Counted from the first letter of the stretch, positions 8,345 to 17,145 are shown. The stretch: 64,000 nucleotides of DNA from Actinomadura parmotrematis (GCF_019458805.1 NZ_JAIBOA010000018.1:1-64000); one strand, 5' to 3'. The notes: generated by a model from the sequence alone, not told the origin. Numbers and translations are program-made.

Positions 8345-9031
8345 GTGCTGGACCACGACCCATCGCCGATCGCGTTCCCGGCGGCCGTGCCCGCCCCGGC
8401 CGTCCCGGCCCCGGGGGGCCGCCTCGTCATCGGCTTCGACCTGGACCTGACCCTCGCCGACACCCGCGCGGGGATCGGCGCGGTGTACCGCGCCCTGTCG
8501 GCCGAGACGGGCATGCCCATCGACGTCGACCAGGTGGTGCGGCGCATCGGCCCGCCGCTGGACGTCGAGATCGGGTACTGGTTCCCGCCGGCGGAGGTGC
8601 CCGCCATGGTGGACCGCTACCGGGCCCTGTACCCGGGGATCGCGATCCCCGCGAGCACCCTCATGCCCGGCGCGGTCCAGGCGGTCGAGGGGGTCCGCGC
8701 CCTCGGCGGCGGCGTGGTGGTGGTGTCGGGCAAGAACCAGCGCGACACCGAGCGGACCGTCGCCGCGCTCGGCCTGGACGCCGACGCGGTGATCGGCGGG
8801 GTGTTCGGGGCGGACAAGGGCGTGGCGCTGCGCGAGCACGCCGCGTCCGCCTACATCGGCGACCACACCGGCGACGTGGACGCGGCGCGGGCCGCCGGGG
8901 CGGTCGCCGTCGGCGTCGCCACCGGCATGTTCGACGCGGCGGCCCTCACCGCCTACGGCGCCGACGTCGTGCTGCCCGACCTGCTGGCGTTCCCCGGGTG
9001 GCTGGAGCCGTTCGCGGCGGGCGGGCGGTGA
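8345..9031 (+). CDS. HAD-superfamily phosphatase
   Basis: The 228-residue protein has all four HAD motifs: FDLDLTLADT with the Asp-x-Asp pair near residue 31, VVVSGK (Ser motif II plus Lys of motif III) near residue 126, and YIGDHTGDVDAA (acidic motif IV) near residue 172. A helical cap sits between motifs I and II, as in phosphoglycolate phosphatase-like enzymes. The frame is open upstream to 7775, but the GTG at 8345 is in frame, directly follows a TACCCT -10 and starts just before the domain. The substrate is a small phosphomonoester of unknown identity. Confidence 0.85.
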   Translation: MLDHDPSPIAFPAAVPAPAVPAPGGRLVIGFDLDLTLADTRAGIGAVYRALSAETGMPIDVDQVVRRIGPPLDVEIGYWFPPAEVPAMVDRYRALYPGIAIPASTLMPGAVQAVEGVRALGGGVVVVSGKNQRDTERTVAALGLDADAVIGGVFGADKGVALREHAASAYIGDHTGDVDAARAAGAVAVGVATGMFDAAALTAYGADVVLPDLLAFPGWLEPFAAGGR

Positions 9032-9078
9032 CGGCGCGGCGCCCGAAATCGAGGTGACCGCCGCAGGGGTGGTGGCGC

Positions 9079-9084
9079 TAACCT
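9079..9084 (+). promoter_or_regulatory. Probable -10 of the cold-shock gene
   Basis: TAACCT lies 38 bases ahead of the GTG at 9123 and would give a short leader of about 30 bases containing a GAGG ribosome site. A clear -35 is not visible. Confidence 0.35.
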
Positions 9085-9122
9085 TTAGGCCAATTCAGGA
9101 CGAGCGCTGAACGAGGTCTCCC

Positions 9123-9521
9123 GTGCCCACTGGCAAGGTCAAGTGGTACGACGCCGACAAGGGATTCGGCTTCCTCACCCGCGACGACGGCGGTGAGGTC
9201 TTCGTGCACTCCTCCGCGCTGCCCGCCGGCGCCCCGCTGCTCAAGCAGGGGCAGCGGGTGGAGTTCGGCGTCGCCGAGGGGCGGCGCGGCCAGCAGGCGC
9301 TGTCGGTGCGGGTCCTGGACACGCTGCCGTCGGTGGAGCGGACGATCGCCAAGCAGCGCCGCAAGAAGCCCGAGGACATGGTCCTGATCACCGAGGACCT
9401 GATCAAGCTGCTGGACGGGATCTCCGAGACCTACCGGCGGGGCCGGCACCCGGCCCCGGCCGAGGCCAAGAAGATCGCCACGGTGCTGCGCGCGGTCGCC
9501 GACGACCTGTCGCCCGCCTAG
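9123..9521 (+). CDS. Cold-shock-domain protein with C-terminal extension
   Basis: Residues 1-65 form a cold-shock domain with RNP1-like KGFGFLTRDDGG and RNP2-like VFVHSSAL, which binds single-stranded RNA or DNA. Unlike the 67-residue CspA type, about 65 extra residues follow, including a basic RRKKPEDMVL linker and two predicted helices (ITEDLIKLLDGISETYRRG and KKIATVLRAVADDL). Such extended versions are common next to DUF3027 genes in actinobacteria. GTG start with GAGG upstream. The gene is convergent with the MFS gene that ends at 9530. Confidence 0.9.
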   Translation: MPTGKVKWYDADKGFGFLTRDDGGEVFVHSSALPAGAPLLKQGQRVEFGVAEGRRGQQALSVRVLDTLPSVERTIAKQRRKKPEDMVLITEDLIKLLDGISETYRRGRHPAPAEAKKIATVLRAVADDLSPA

Positions 9522-9534
9522 TCGCCCGCCTAGC
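9511..9534. repeat. 12-base tandem duplication carrying both stop codons
   Basis: CGCCCGCCTAGT at 9511-9522 is followed directly by CGCCCGCCTAGC. The first copy holds the stop of the cold-shock gene and the second the stop of the convergent MFS gene. Confidence 0.85.
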
Positions 9535-10897
9535 GGGGGGCGGCGCCGGCGGGCGCCTCGCCGCGGCTGCGCACGCCGTCGCGGCGCGCGCGGCGGGCGA
9601 GCAGGGCGGCGAGCGTCAGCGCGAGCGCGGCCGCGACGGCGCCGAGCCCGAGGCGGCCGCCCGCCACGACCGACATGCCGAGGCCGAGCAGGCCGCCGAG
9701 CACCCAGGCGAGCTGGTGCAGCGTCTCGGTGACGGCGAAGGTGGACGAGCGGACCTCCTCGCCGATCTCGCGCTGCACGACCGCGTCCATCGACAGCTTG
9801 CCGAGCGACTGGCCGAGTCCGGCCGCGAGCGCGACGACCAGCGCGGCCCACAGGCCGAACAGCGCGGCGCCCGCGATGGCGACGCCGGTCACCGCGGCGA
9901 GCGTGGCGTAGACGATGAGCCGCGGCGCGCGGGCCCGCATCCAGGCGCCGACCGCCGTCCCGGCGAGGCCGCCGGCGCCCGCCGCGGCGGCGAGCAGGCC
10001 GAGCGCGACGTTGCTGGAGACCGGGTCGAAGCGCTCCTGGCGGAGCAGGAACGCCAGGTAGATGATCAGGAAGCCGGAGAAGGCCCGCAGCGCCGCGTTC
10101 ACCTGCATCGCCTCGGCGACGACGGGCCCGACGCGCGGCAGCGTCCGCCAGCGCCGCCCGGCGGGCTCGGGCGCGTCCGGGACGCCGGACGGCGGCGCGT
10201 CGGCGTCGGGGGTGTCGGCGTGCCGGGGCAGCGCCAGGCTGAAACCGATGCCGAGCAGGAACACCAGGGTGCCGAGCCGCATCAGCCAGGCCCCGCCGAC
10301 GAGCGCGGCCAGCCCGGCGGCGAGCGGCGCGGTGACCGACGCGGCGATGAGGCCGGCGAACGCCGCGCGGGCGTTGGCGGTGACCAGCGACGTCCCGGGC
10401 GGCAGCACCCGGGGGGTGACGGCCGCCCGCAGCACCCCGAACGCCTTGGACAGGACCAGGACGGCGAACGCCGCCGGCAGGAACGTCACCTGGTCGCCGT
10501 GCGGGAGGGCGCCCGCCATGCCCCAGCAGAGCAGCCCGCGCGCCGCGAACGTCGCGGCGATCGCGTACCGGGAGACGTGCCGCATCCGGTCCAGCACCGG
10601 GCCGATCAGCGGCGCGACCAGCGCGAACGGCGCCATCGTCACCAGCAGGTAGAGGGCGACCTGGCCGCGCGCCTGGTCGACGTCCAGGCCGAAGAACAGG
10701 GTGCCGGCGAGCGCGACGGCGACGAGGGCGTCCCCGGCGGAGTTCAGCGCGGCCGTCTCGATCAGGCTGCCGAGGCCGCTGTGCCCGGCGCCGTGCGCGT
10801 GCGTGGCGCGCCGCGTCAGCCGGCCCGCGCCGCGGACGGCGCAGCCGGCGCGCCCGAGCGCCCGGCGCGCCGCGCCGGGCCCGTCCTGGTCGCCCAT
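9530..10897 (-). CDS. MFS transporter
   Basis: The 455-residue protein has about twelve hydrophobic segments, an early short Gly/Asp-rich linker and the inter-domain loop near residues 225-260 (charged, Pro-rich), as in major facilitator transporters of the drug-efflux type. The conserved loop between helices 2 and 3 reads LIGPVLDRMRH. The ATG at 10897 has GGGAGG upstream and is preferred over an ATG eight codons earlier. The substrate is unknown. The gene is divergent from DUF3027 and convergent with the cold-shock gene, an arrangement I recall from other actinomycetes. Confidence 0.85.
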   Translation of the reverse strand: MGDQDGPGAARRALGRAGCAVRGAGRLTRRATHAHGAGHSGLGSLIETAALNSAGDALVAVALAGTLFFGLDVDQARGQVALYLLVTMAPFALVAPLIGPVLDRMRHVSRYAIAATFAARGLLCWGMAGALPHGDQVTFLPAAFAVLVLSKAFGVLRAAVTPRVLPPGTSLVTANARAAFAGLIAASVTAPLAAGLAALVGGAWLMRLGTLVFLLGIGFSLALPRHADTPDADAPPSGVPDAPEPAGRRWRTLPRVGPVVAEAMQVNAALRAFSGFLIIYLAFLLRQERFDPVSSNVALGLLAAAAGAGGLAGTAVGAWMRARAPRLIVYATLAAVTGVAIAGAALFGLWAALVVALAAGLGQSLGKLSMDAVVQREIGEEVRSSTFAVTETLHQLAWVLGGLLGLGMSVVAGGRLGLGAVAAALALTLAALLARRARRDGVRSRGEAPAGAAPR

Positions 10898-11034
10898 CCG
10901 GCCTCCCTCCCTGGGGCGCACCCGAGACTACGTCCCCCGCCCGCACCCCGGCTCACTTCCCGTAATAGCCGTTCTGCGGGGATTCGTGCGGACGGTGGGC
11001 GGGGCGCGGTGCACGGTCACGTCCCGGGATAGGC

Positions 11035-11040
11035 GAGAAT
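11035..11040 (+). promoter_or_regulatory. Possible -10 of the DUF3027 gene
   Basis: GAGAAT is followed by six bases and the GTG at 11047, which would make the message leaderless. The hexamer lacks the first T of the consensus, so this is weaker than the other examples in the window. Confidence 0.3.
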
Positions 11041-11046
11041 TGACCT

Positions 11047-11841
11047 GTGAGCCCACTGCGCCAGACCAGTACCGCCCGCCGCACCCGTACCCCGGCCGTC
11101 GACCCGGCCTGCGCCGGGGCCGTCGACCTGGCCCGCGAGGCGGCCGTGGAGACGGCGGGCCGGGACGACGTCGGCGAGCACCTCGGCCTCACCCCCGACG
11201 GCGACCGGGTGGTCACGCACTACTTCGCGTCGCTGGATCCCGCCTACGTCGGCTGGCGCTGGGCCGTCACGGTCGCCCGCGCGTCCCGCGCCCGCAACGT
11301 CACCGTCGACGAGGTCGTGCTGCTGCCGGGCGACCGCGCGCTGCTCGCCCCGGCGTGGGTGCCGTGGCTGGAGCGGCTGCGGCCCGGCGACCTCGGCCCC
11401 GGCGACCTGCTGCCGACCGCCCCCGACGATCCGCGCCTCGCGGCGGGCCTCACCGAGACCGCCGCCGACCTCGACCGCGCCGCGCAGTGGGAGCTCGGCA
11501 TCGGGCGCGTCCGCGTGCTGTCGGCCGAGGGCCGCGACGAGGCGACGGCCCGCTGGTACGAGGGCGTCGCCGGGCCGCGCGCGCCGATCGCGGCGTCCGC
11601 GCCCGCGCAGTGCTCCACCTGCGGCTTCTTCCTGCTGCTGGCGGGGGAGCTGCGGCAGGTGTTCGGGGTGTGCGCCAACGAGTACGCCCCCGACGACGGC
11701 CGGGTGGTGTCGGCCGACCACGGCTGCGGCGCCCACTCCGAGGCGGTGAACGTGCCGGCCGCGTCCGAGCACGGCCCGCCGGTGCTGGACGAGCTCGACT
11801 ACGAGATCGTCGCCACCGCGGCGCCCGCCGGCGACGGCTGA
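11047..11841 (+). CDS. DUF3027 family protein
   Basis: The 264-residue protein matches the actinobacterial DUF3027 family: the stretches DRVVTHYFASLDPAYVGWRW and VTVDEVVLLPGDRALLAPAW are characteristic, followed by a linker rich in Pro/Gly/Asp. A central WYEGVAGPRAP and a CSTCGFFLLLAGEL with two Cys residues (plus VCANE and HGCGAHSE) suggest a metal site in the C-terminal third. The molecular function is unknown. It starts with GTG and is the first gene of a tight plus-strand run with the sacsin-like ATPase (7-base gap), hydrolase and phosphatase. Confidence 0.8.
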   Translation: MSPLRQTSTARRTRTPAVDPACAGAVDLAREAAVETAGRDDVGEHLGLTPDGDRVVTHYFASLDPAYVGWRWAVTVARASRARNVTVDEVVLLPGDRALLAPAWVPWLERLRPGDLGPGDLLPTAPDDPRLAAGLTETAADLDRAAQWELGIGRVRVLSAEGRDEATARWYEGVAGPRAPIAASAPAQCSTCGFFLLLAGELRQVFGVCANEYAPDDGRVVSADHGCGAHSEAVNVPAASEHGPPVLDELDYEIVATAAPAGDG

Positions 11842-11848
11842 CCGGCCG

Positions 11849-14737
11849 GTGGACCTCGGCGCGGACCTCATCCGCGGGCGCGTGCTGCGCGCCTGGGCCG
11901 ACTCGCCGGCCCGCTTCCGCGAGGACGCCAACACCGAGGAGGACCACGCGCTCGGCGGCTACCGCGACCGCGTCGTCGTCGAGCTGGCGCAGAACGCCGC
12001 CGACTCCGCGGCCCGCGCCGGGACGCCCGGACGGCTGCGGCTGGTGCTCGCCGGGACGGTGCTGACCGCCGCCAACAGCGGCGCGCCGCTGGACGCCGCC
12101 GGGGTGCAGGCCCTGTCGACGCTGCGGGCGTCCGCCAAGCGCGACACCGGCGCCGTCGGCCGCTTCGGCGTCGGGTTCGCGTCGGTGGTCGCGGTGAGCG
12201 ACGAGCCGTCCATCGCCTCCGCCGACGGCGGGGTGGAGTGGTCGGCGGGGCGGGCCCGCGAGCTGGTCGCGGCCGAGCCCGCCCTCGCGGGCGAGCTGGC
12301 GGCGCGCGGCGGGCACGTGCCGCTGCTGCGGCTGCCGTTCCCGATCGGGCCCGCGGTGCTGCCGGAGGGGTTCGCGACGGTCGTCCGGCTGCCGCTGCGC
12401 GACGCCGACGCCGCCGCGTCGGTGCGCCGCCAGCTCGACGAGGCCGGGCCCGCGCTGCTGCTGGCGCTGCCCGCCCTGGAGACCATCGAGATCGACGTGG
12501 ACGGCGCGGCGCGCACGATCGCCCGCCCGTCCGGCGGCACCGTCGAGGCGCACGGGGAGCTGCCGCCCGAGCTGCTCGCGGACCGGCCCACCGAGGAGCG
12601 CGCCCGCACCGCGTGGTCGGTGCGCTGGGCCGCGCCGCCGCCCGGCGGGACGCCCGCCGTCCTGCACGCGCCGACCCCGAGCGACGAGCGGATCGAGCTG
12701 CCCGCGCTGCTCATCGCGTCGTTCCCGCTGGCCCCCGACCGGCGCCGCGTCGCGCCCGGCCCCCTCACCGACTTCCTGATCGAGCGCGCCGCCGAGGCGT
12801 ACGTCCGGCTGCTCGCGGACGTCGCCGAGGAGCGCGGCCCCGAGGTTCTCGATCTGGTGCCCGCCGCCGGCATCGCCGCGGGCGAGCTGGACGCCCGGCT
12901 GCGCCGCGCGATCTCCGACCGGCTGCCGGACGTCCCGCTGCTGCCGGGCCGGCTGCGCGGCCGCGACGCCGTCGTGGTCGACGGCCCCGCCGCGTTCGTC
13001 GCGATGCTCGCCGAGGTGATGCCGGGCCTCGTCCCGCCGGACTGGCCCGCCCGCCACCCCGCGCTCGCCGTGCTCGGCGTCCGCCGCACCGAGATGGCCG
13101 ACGTCGTGGACGGCCTCGCGACCCTGGACCGCGACCCGTCCTGGTGGCACGGCCTGTACGCCTCGCTCGGGTCGATCTCCACCGACGGGCTCGGCGCGCT
13201 GCCGGTGCCGCTGGCCTCCGGCCGCCTGGCGCGCGGCCCGCGCGGCCTGTTGATCGCCGACGCCGTCGACCCGGCGCCGCTGGACGTCCTCGGGCTGCGG
13301 TTCGTGCACCCGGACGCCGTGCACCCGCTGCTGGCGCGGCTCGGGGCGCTCGACGCGGGGCCGCGCGCCGTCCTCGCCGACCCGGGCGTGCGCGCCGCCG
13401 TCGAGGACTCCTTCGACGCCGACGACCCCGGCGCCGTCGCGGACGCCGTCCTCGGGCTCGTCGCCGCCGCCCGCCTCGACCCCGGCGAGGAGCCGTGGCT
13501 CGCCGAGCTGGCGCTGCCCGGCGAGGACGGCGAGCTGTACGCCGCCGGGGAGCTGCTGCTGCCGGGCGGCGCCCTCCAGGCGGTCGTCGCCGACGACGCG
13601 CCGTTCGGCGTCGCCGCCGCCGGGCTCGTGGAGCGCTGGGGCGCCGAGGCGCTCACCGCCGCCGGCGTCCTGGACGGCTTCGCGCTCGTGCGCGCCGAGG
13701 ACGCCGACCTCACCGGCCTCGCCGACGAGGCCGAGACCTTCGACCTGGACGGCGAGGAGGAGTGGGCCGACGAGGTCCTGGACCGGCTCGGCCTCCAGGA
13801 CCTGCCGCCGCTCGTGCCCGAGTTCACCGCCGTCCGCGACCTGGAGCTCGTCGACGACTGGACCGTCGCCCTCGACCTGCTGGCCCGGCCTCCCTACCGG
13901 GCCGCGGTCGTCGACCCGGCGTACGCGTCGCTGCCCGACGGGCGGCGCGCGCCCGTCCCGTCGTACACCGCGTGGTGGCTGCGGCGGCATCCGGTCCTGG
14001 ACGGGCGGCGCCCCGGCGAGTTCCGGATGCGCGACGGCGACGGCCTGCTCGCGGGCCTGTACGACGAGGCGCCCGGCCGTCCCGACGAGTTCCTGCTGCG
14101 CGCCCTCGGCGTCCGCACGTCGCTGGCGGCGCTGCTGGACGAGCCCGGCGGCGCCGCCGAGCTGTTCGCCCGGCTCGGCGACCCGGCGCGGACCGTGACG
14201 CGCGCGCACCTCGGCGCCCTCTGGACGGCCCTCGCCGACCGCCCCGACCTCGCGATCGAGCCGCCCGAGCGCGTCCGGGCCGTCGTGGACGGCGCGGTCG
14301 AGGTCGTGGACGCCGCCGACGCGCTCGTCCTGGACCGCCCCGACCTGCTGCCGCTGCTGGCGGGCCAGCCGCTGCTCATCCCGGCCCGCGGCACCGCCGG
14401 CGACCTCGCCGAGCTGCTCGACCTGCCGCTCGCCAGCGCCGAGATCGTCGGCGCGGTCGCGGGCGCGGGCGAGGAGACGCCCGTGCCCGCCGCCGTCCGG
14501 ACGCTGCTGCCCGCCGCGCCCGGCACCTACGCCGCGCACGGGCGCCTGGTCGTGGACGGCGTGGACGTTCCCTGGTGGTTCGACGGCGCGGCCGTGCACG
14601 CCGCCGGGACGGCGGGGCTGGCGCGCGGCCTGGCGTGGGCGGCCGGGGCGTGGGAGGACCGGTTCCTCGCCGAGGCCGTCCTGCGCGATCCTGGGAACCT
14701 GGCCGCGATCCTCGCGGAGGCCGATCTGGAGGCGTGA
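11849..14737 (+). CDS. Sacsin N-terminal ATPase-like (GHKL) protein
   Basis: The 962-residue protein opens with a Bergerat-fold ATP site like that of Hsp90 and sacsin: N-box VVELAQNAADSA near residues 43-54, an ANSGAPL element near 75 and the glycine lid VGRFGVGFASV near 103-113. The remaining 800 residues are acidic, Leu/Ala/Asp-rich and have no recognised enzyme motif. Sacsin-like ATPases are thought to act as chaperones or regulators, but the bacterial forms are poorly studied. GTG start, seven bases after the DUF3027 stop, so the two are almost certainly co-transcribed and probably act together. Confidence 0.85.
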   Translation: MDLGADLIRGRVLRAWADSPARFREDANTEEDHALGGYRDRVVVELAQNAADSAARAGTPGRLRLVLAGTVLTAANSGAPLDAAGVQALSTLRASAKRDTGAVGRFGVGFASVVAVSDEPSIASADGGVEWSAGRARELVAAEPALAGELAARGGHVPLLRLPFPIGPAVLPEGFATVVRLPLRDADAAASVRRQLDEAGPALLLALPALETIEIDVDGAARTIARPSGGTVEAHGELPPELLADRPTEERARTAWSVRWAAPPPGGTPAVLHAPTPSDERIELPALLIASFPLAPDRRRVAPGPLTDFLIERAAEAYVRLLADVAEERGPEVLDLVPAAGIAAGELDARLRRAISDRLPDVPLLPGRLRGRDAVVVDGPAAFVAMLAEVMPGLVPPDWPARHPALAVLGVRRTEMADVVDGLATLDRDPSWWHGLYASLGSISTDGLGALPVPLASGRLARGPRGLLIADAVDPAPLDVLGLRFVHPDAVHPLLARLGALDAGPRAVLADPGVRAAVEDSFDADDPGAVADAVLGLVAAARLDPGEEPWLAELALPGEDGELYAAGELLLPGGALQAVVADDAPFGVAAAGLVERWGAEALTAAGVLDGFALVRAEDADLTGLADEAETFDLDGEEEWADEVLDRLGLQDLPPLVPEFTAVRDLELVDDWTVALDLLARPPYRAAVVDPAYASLPDGRRAPVPSYTAWWLRRHPVLDGRRPGEFRMRDGDGLLAGLYDEAPGRPDEFLLRALGVRTSLAALLDEPGGAAELFARLGDPARTVTRAHLGALWTALADRPDLAIEPPERVRAVVDGAVEVVDAADALVLDRPDLLPLLAGQPLLIPARGTAGDLAELLDLPLASAEIVGAVAGAGEETPVPAAVRTLLPAAPGTYAAHGRLVVDGVDVPWWFDGAAVHAAGTAGLARGLAWAAGAWEDRFLAEAVLRDPGNLAAILAEADLEA

Positions 14738-14739
14738 CG

Positions 14740-15465
14740 GTGCTGGACTACGAGATCGTCGGCGAGGGGCGGCCGCTGGTGCTGCTGCACGGCTTCTACG
14801 GCGACCGCACGACCTGGACCGCCAGCGGTCACGTGGCCGGGCTCGCGGGCGACTTCCGCCTCGTCCTGGTCGACCTGCCCGGCCACGGCCGCAGTCCCGC
14901 GCCGCACGACCCCATCCCCTACGCGCTGCACCGGCAGGCCGACGACGTCGCCGCCGTCCTCGACGACGCCGGGATCGGCCGGGCGGCCGTCTGGGGCTCC
15001 TCGCTCGGCGGGACGGTCGCGCTGACCCTGCTGGCCCGCCACCCCGGCCGCGTCGGCGCCCTCATCGCCAACGGCGCGCACGCCGAGGCCGCCTCGGGCG
15101 ACCCCGAACCCGAGAACACGATCTTCCGGGAGCAGGGCATGGCGCCGTTCCTGGCCATGCTCGGGCCCGTCCCGGACGGCATCCGGGCGCCGATGGAGCG
15201 CGCCGACCCGCTCGCCCTCGCCGCCCTGAACAGCGCGCTCGCCGAGATCCCCGCGCTGCCCGGCGCCCTCGCCGCGCCCATCCTGCTGCTGGTCGGCGAG
15301 AAGGACCGGGCGCTCGCCCGGGCGCGGGAGAGCGCCGGCCGCATCCCCGGCGCCCGCCTCGTCGAGCTGCCCGGCTGCGGGCACCTGGACTCCTTCACCC
15401 GCACCGACCTGACGCTGCCGCTCGTCCGGGAGTTCCTCGCGGGCGGCGCCGGCGTCGCCTGGTGA
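14740..15465 (+). CDS. Alpha/beta-fold hydrolase
   Basis: The 241-residue protein has LLHGFYGDRTTW (oxyanion region) near residue 18, DLPGHGRS near 45, the nucleophile elbow WGSSLGG near 86, an acid region LLLVGEKDRAL near 185 and the catalytic His in GCGHLDSF near 213. These complete a Ser-Asp-His triad. GTG codons at 14734 and 14740 are both in frame; GGAGG at 14728-14732 is well spaced only for 14740. It overlaps or abuts the sacsin-like gene, so translation may be coupled. Substrate unknown; menaquinone-type MenH or esterases are possible relatives. Confidence 0.85.
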   Translation: MLDYEIVGEGRPLVLLHGFYGDRTTWTASGHVAGLAGDFRLVLVDLPGHGRSPAPHDPIPYALHRQADDVAAVLDDAGIGRAAVWGSSLGGTVALTLLARHPGRVGALIANGAHAEAASGDPEPENTIFREQGMAPFLAMLGPVPDGIRAPMERADPLALAALNSALAEIPALPGALAAPILLLVGEKDRALARARESAGRIPGARLVELPGCGHLDSFTRTDLTLPLVREFLAGGAGVAW

Positions 15466-15478
15466 TAAACAGGGGGGT

Positions 15479-16300
15479 ATGAGCGGGGGAGCGGGCCTGG
15501 GGCAGGCCGATCTGGACGGCGTCGGCGGGCTGGTCGCGGAGGCGGGGCGGCTCGCGCTCCGCTGGTTCCGCGCCGACCCCGCCGCCCTCGGCGTCGCCGA
15601 CAAGGGCGGCCGCACCGGGTTCGACCCGGTGACCGAGGCCGACCGCGCGGTCGAGGGCCTCATCCGCGCGGGGCTCGCCGAGCGGTTCCCCGGCGACGCC
15701 GTCCTCGGCGAGGAGCAGGGCCTCACCGGCGACCCGGACGCCCCGCGCCGCTGGATGGTCGACCCGATCGACGGGACCAAGGCGTTCGTCAGCGGCGTCC
15801 CGGCCTGGGGGATCCTGCTCGGCCTGCTGGACGGCGGGCGCCCGGTGGCGGGCTGGCTGCACCAGCCCTACCTCGGCGAGACGTTCGCCGCCGCGGGCGG
15901 CCGCGGCACGTTCACCGGCCGCGACGGCGCGGCGTCGCCGCTCCGCGCCCGCGGCACGACGCGCATGGCGGACGCGGTGATGTACACCACGCACCCGAAC
16001 ATGTTCGCCACCGAGGAGGAGCGGGCCGCGTTCGGCCGGATCGCGGGCGCCGTCCGGCTCCAGCGGTTCGGCGGCGACTGCTACTCCTACGGCCTGCTCG
16101 CCCTCGGCCAGGTCGACCTGGTGGTGGAGGCCGACCTGCACCCCTACGACATCGTCCCGCTCATCCCGATCATCGAGGCGGCGGGCGGCACCGTCACCGA
16201 CCGGGCGGGGCGCACGCCCGTCGAGGGCGGCTTCGTCGTCGCCGCGGCGACCCCGGAGCTGCACGCCGCGGCGCTCGCCCTGGTGAACGGGCGCTCGTGA
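15479..16300 (+). CDS. hisN: Inositol-monophosphatase family, probably histidinol-phosphatase
   Basis: The 273-residue protein is a Mg2+-dependent phosphatase of the IMPase superfamily. Metal-binding motifs are GEEQ near residue 81, DPIDGTKAF near 97-105 and a C-terminal DLHPYDIVPLIPIIEAAGG near 220. The Asp-Leu-x-Pro-Tyr-Asp form of the last motif, rather than the plain Trp-Asp of inositol phosphatases, is typical of HisN-type histidinol-phosphatases in actinobacteria, which carry out the eighth step of histidine synthesis. ATG start after a G-rich site, 13 bases after the hydrolase stop. The symbol rests on motif resemblance and not on a his operon, which is absent here. Confidence 0.75.
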   Translation: MSGGAGLGQADLDGVGGLVAEAGRLALRWFRADPAALGVADKGGRTGFDPVTEADRAVEGLIRAGLAERFPGDAVLGEEQGLTGDPDAPRRWMVDPIDGTKAFVSGVPAWGILLGLLDGGRPVAGWLHQPYLGETFAAAGGRGTFTGRDGAASPLRARGTTRMADAVMYTTHPNMFATEEERAAFGRIAGAVRLQRFGGDCYSYGLLALGQVDLVVEADLHPYDIVPLIPIIEAAGGTVTDRAGRTPVEGGFVVAAATPELHAAALALVNGRS

Positions 16301-16310
16301 ACGGGCGCTA
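16283..16310. repeat. 14-base tandem duplication at convergent stops
   Basis: GTGAACGGGCGCT occurs at 16283-16295 and again at 16297-16309. The second copy holds the TGA of the HisN-like gene, and its end forms the stop of the DUF2530 gene on the other strand. Confidence 0.85.
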
Positions 16311-16562
16311 GGCGGCGCGGCGGGCGGCGTGCTCGGCGGCCTGGCGGCGGCGGCCGGCCTGGAGGCGCGGGACGTACCAGCAGGCGAACAGGCCGATGAG
16401 GATGCCGCCGACGCACACCCACAGCCACCAGCGGTCGCCGTCCGGCAGATCGAGCAGGAGCAGGACGGCGAGGGCGACCGCCCACGCGACGGTGCCGGCC
16501 TGCGCGACGCGCACGTCGTTGGTCTCCAGCGGCGGCGGGTCCGGACGGCGCGTATGCGACAT
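16308..16562 (-). CDS. DUF2530-like small membrane protein
   Basis: The 84-residue protein has two transmembrane helices (about 25-42 and 48-65, the latter CVGGILIGLFACWYV) and a basic tail RRRQAAEHAARRAA. Size, topology and the DVRVAQAGTVAWAVALA region match DUF2530 proteins found beside MarR genes in actinobacteria. The ATG at 16562 is preferred because a TAACCT -10 lies six bases before it; an in-frame GTG two codons earlier would fall inside the promoter spacer. Function unknown. Confidence 0.7.
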   Translation of the reverse strand: MSHTRRPDPPPLETNDVRVAQAGTVAWAVALAVLLLLDLPDGDRWWLWVCVGGILIGLFACWYVPRLQAGRRRQAAEHAARRAA

Positions 16563-16568
16563 ACGCAC

Positions 16569-16574
16569 AGGTTA
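16569..16574 (-). promoter_or_regulatory. -10 element of a leaderless promoter (DUF2530 gene)
   Basis: On the minus strand TAACCT is followed by six bases and ATG. No ribosome site is present, so leaderless expression is likely. Confidence 0.5.
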
Positions 16575-16618
16575 CCGGGCCAGTCCCGCATCGTGGAGGG
16601 GCGGGCGGGGCCGGGCCG

Positions 16619-16897
16619 TCAGTCGGTGCCGCAGGCCGGGCAGGCCGACTCGGCGTAGCCGAGCAGCGAGGTGACGACGACGCCCGCGCCGAGGCAGAAG
16701 CGGCAGAGGCCGGAGTCGCGGACGGCCGGATGGTCGGCGACGGTGAGGCTCTGGCCGCGCCCCGCGTCGTAGGGGGCGCCCGGCGTCTCGCACGCCCAGC
16801 AGGAGACGACGGACCGCTGCCCGTCGCGGTGCGTGAAAACGATCTCTTGCCGCCCCCTGCACCGCGTGCAGGGGGCGCCGTTCACTGGATCGGCCAC
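16619..16897 (-). CDS. Small protein with four CxxC pairs (zinc-ribbon type)
   Basis: The 92-residue protein contains CTRC at residues 9-12, CWAC near 33-36, CRFC near 66-69 and CPAC near 87-90, enough for two zinc sites, in the spacing style of DnaJ-like or double zinc ribbons. Between them are short beta-like stretches (QEIVFTHRDGQRSVVS and AGVVVTSLLGYAES). GTG start with GAGG eight bases upstream. I do not recognise the family; RNA, DNA or protein binding are all possible. It is upstream of DUF2530 on the same strand but separated by 56 bases, with DUF2530 having its own promoter. Confidence 0.7.
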   Translation of the reverse strand: MADPVNGAPCTRCRGRQEIVFTHRDGQRSVVSCWACETPGAPYDAGRGQSLTVADHPAVRDSGLCRFCLGAGVVVTSLLGYAESACPACGTD

Positions 16898-17145
16898 CGC
16901 TCACCTCGACACCGCGCTGACACGCCGCGCTCCGCCCGGAATCTCCTCCGAGCTTAAAAAGCGGTCGGGGTGCGGGGAAAGGGTTCGGGGAAAATGCCGC
17001 CGGACGGGCGGGCCGGGACGCGGTGCCGCGCGCCGCGTCCCGGCGGGGCGCGGCACCGCGTGGCACCATGAACGCGAGGACACGAGCGGAGGTGTGGAGT
17101 CGGCCGCGCTGCCGAGATCTGGTGGAATACCGGTCCCCCGGATAT

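Noticed and set aside
11450..14599. A 1049-codon minus-strand frame opposite the sacsin-like ATPase
   Set aside because: The ATPase on the plus strand has clear motifs and normal codon bias; the antisense frame has low-complexity composition.
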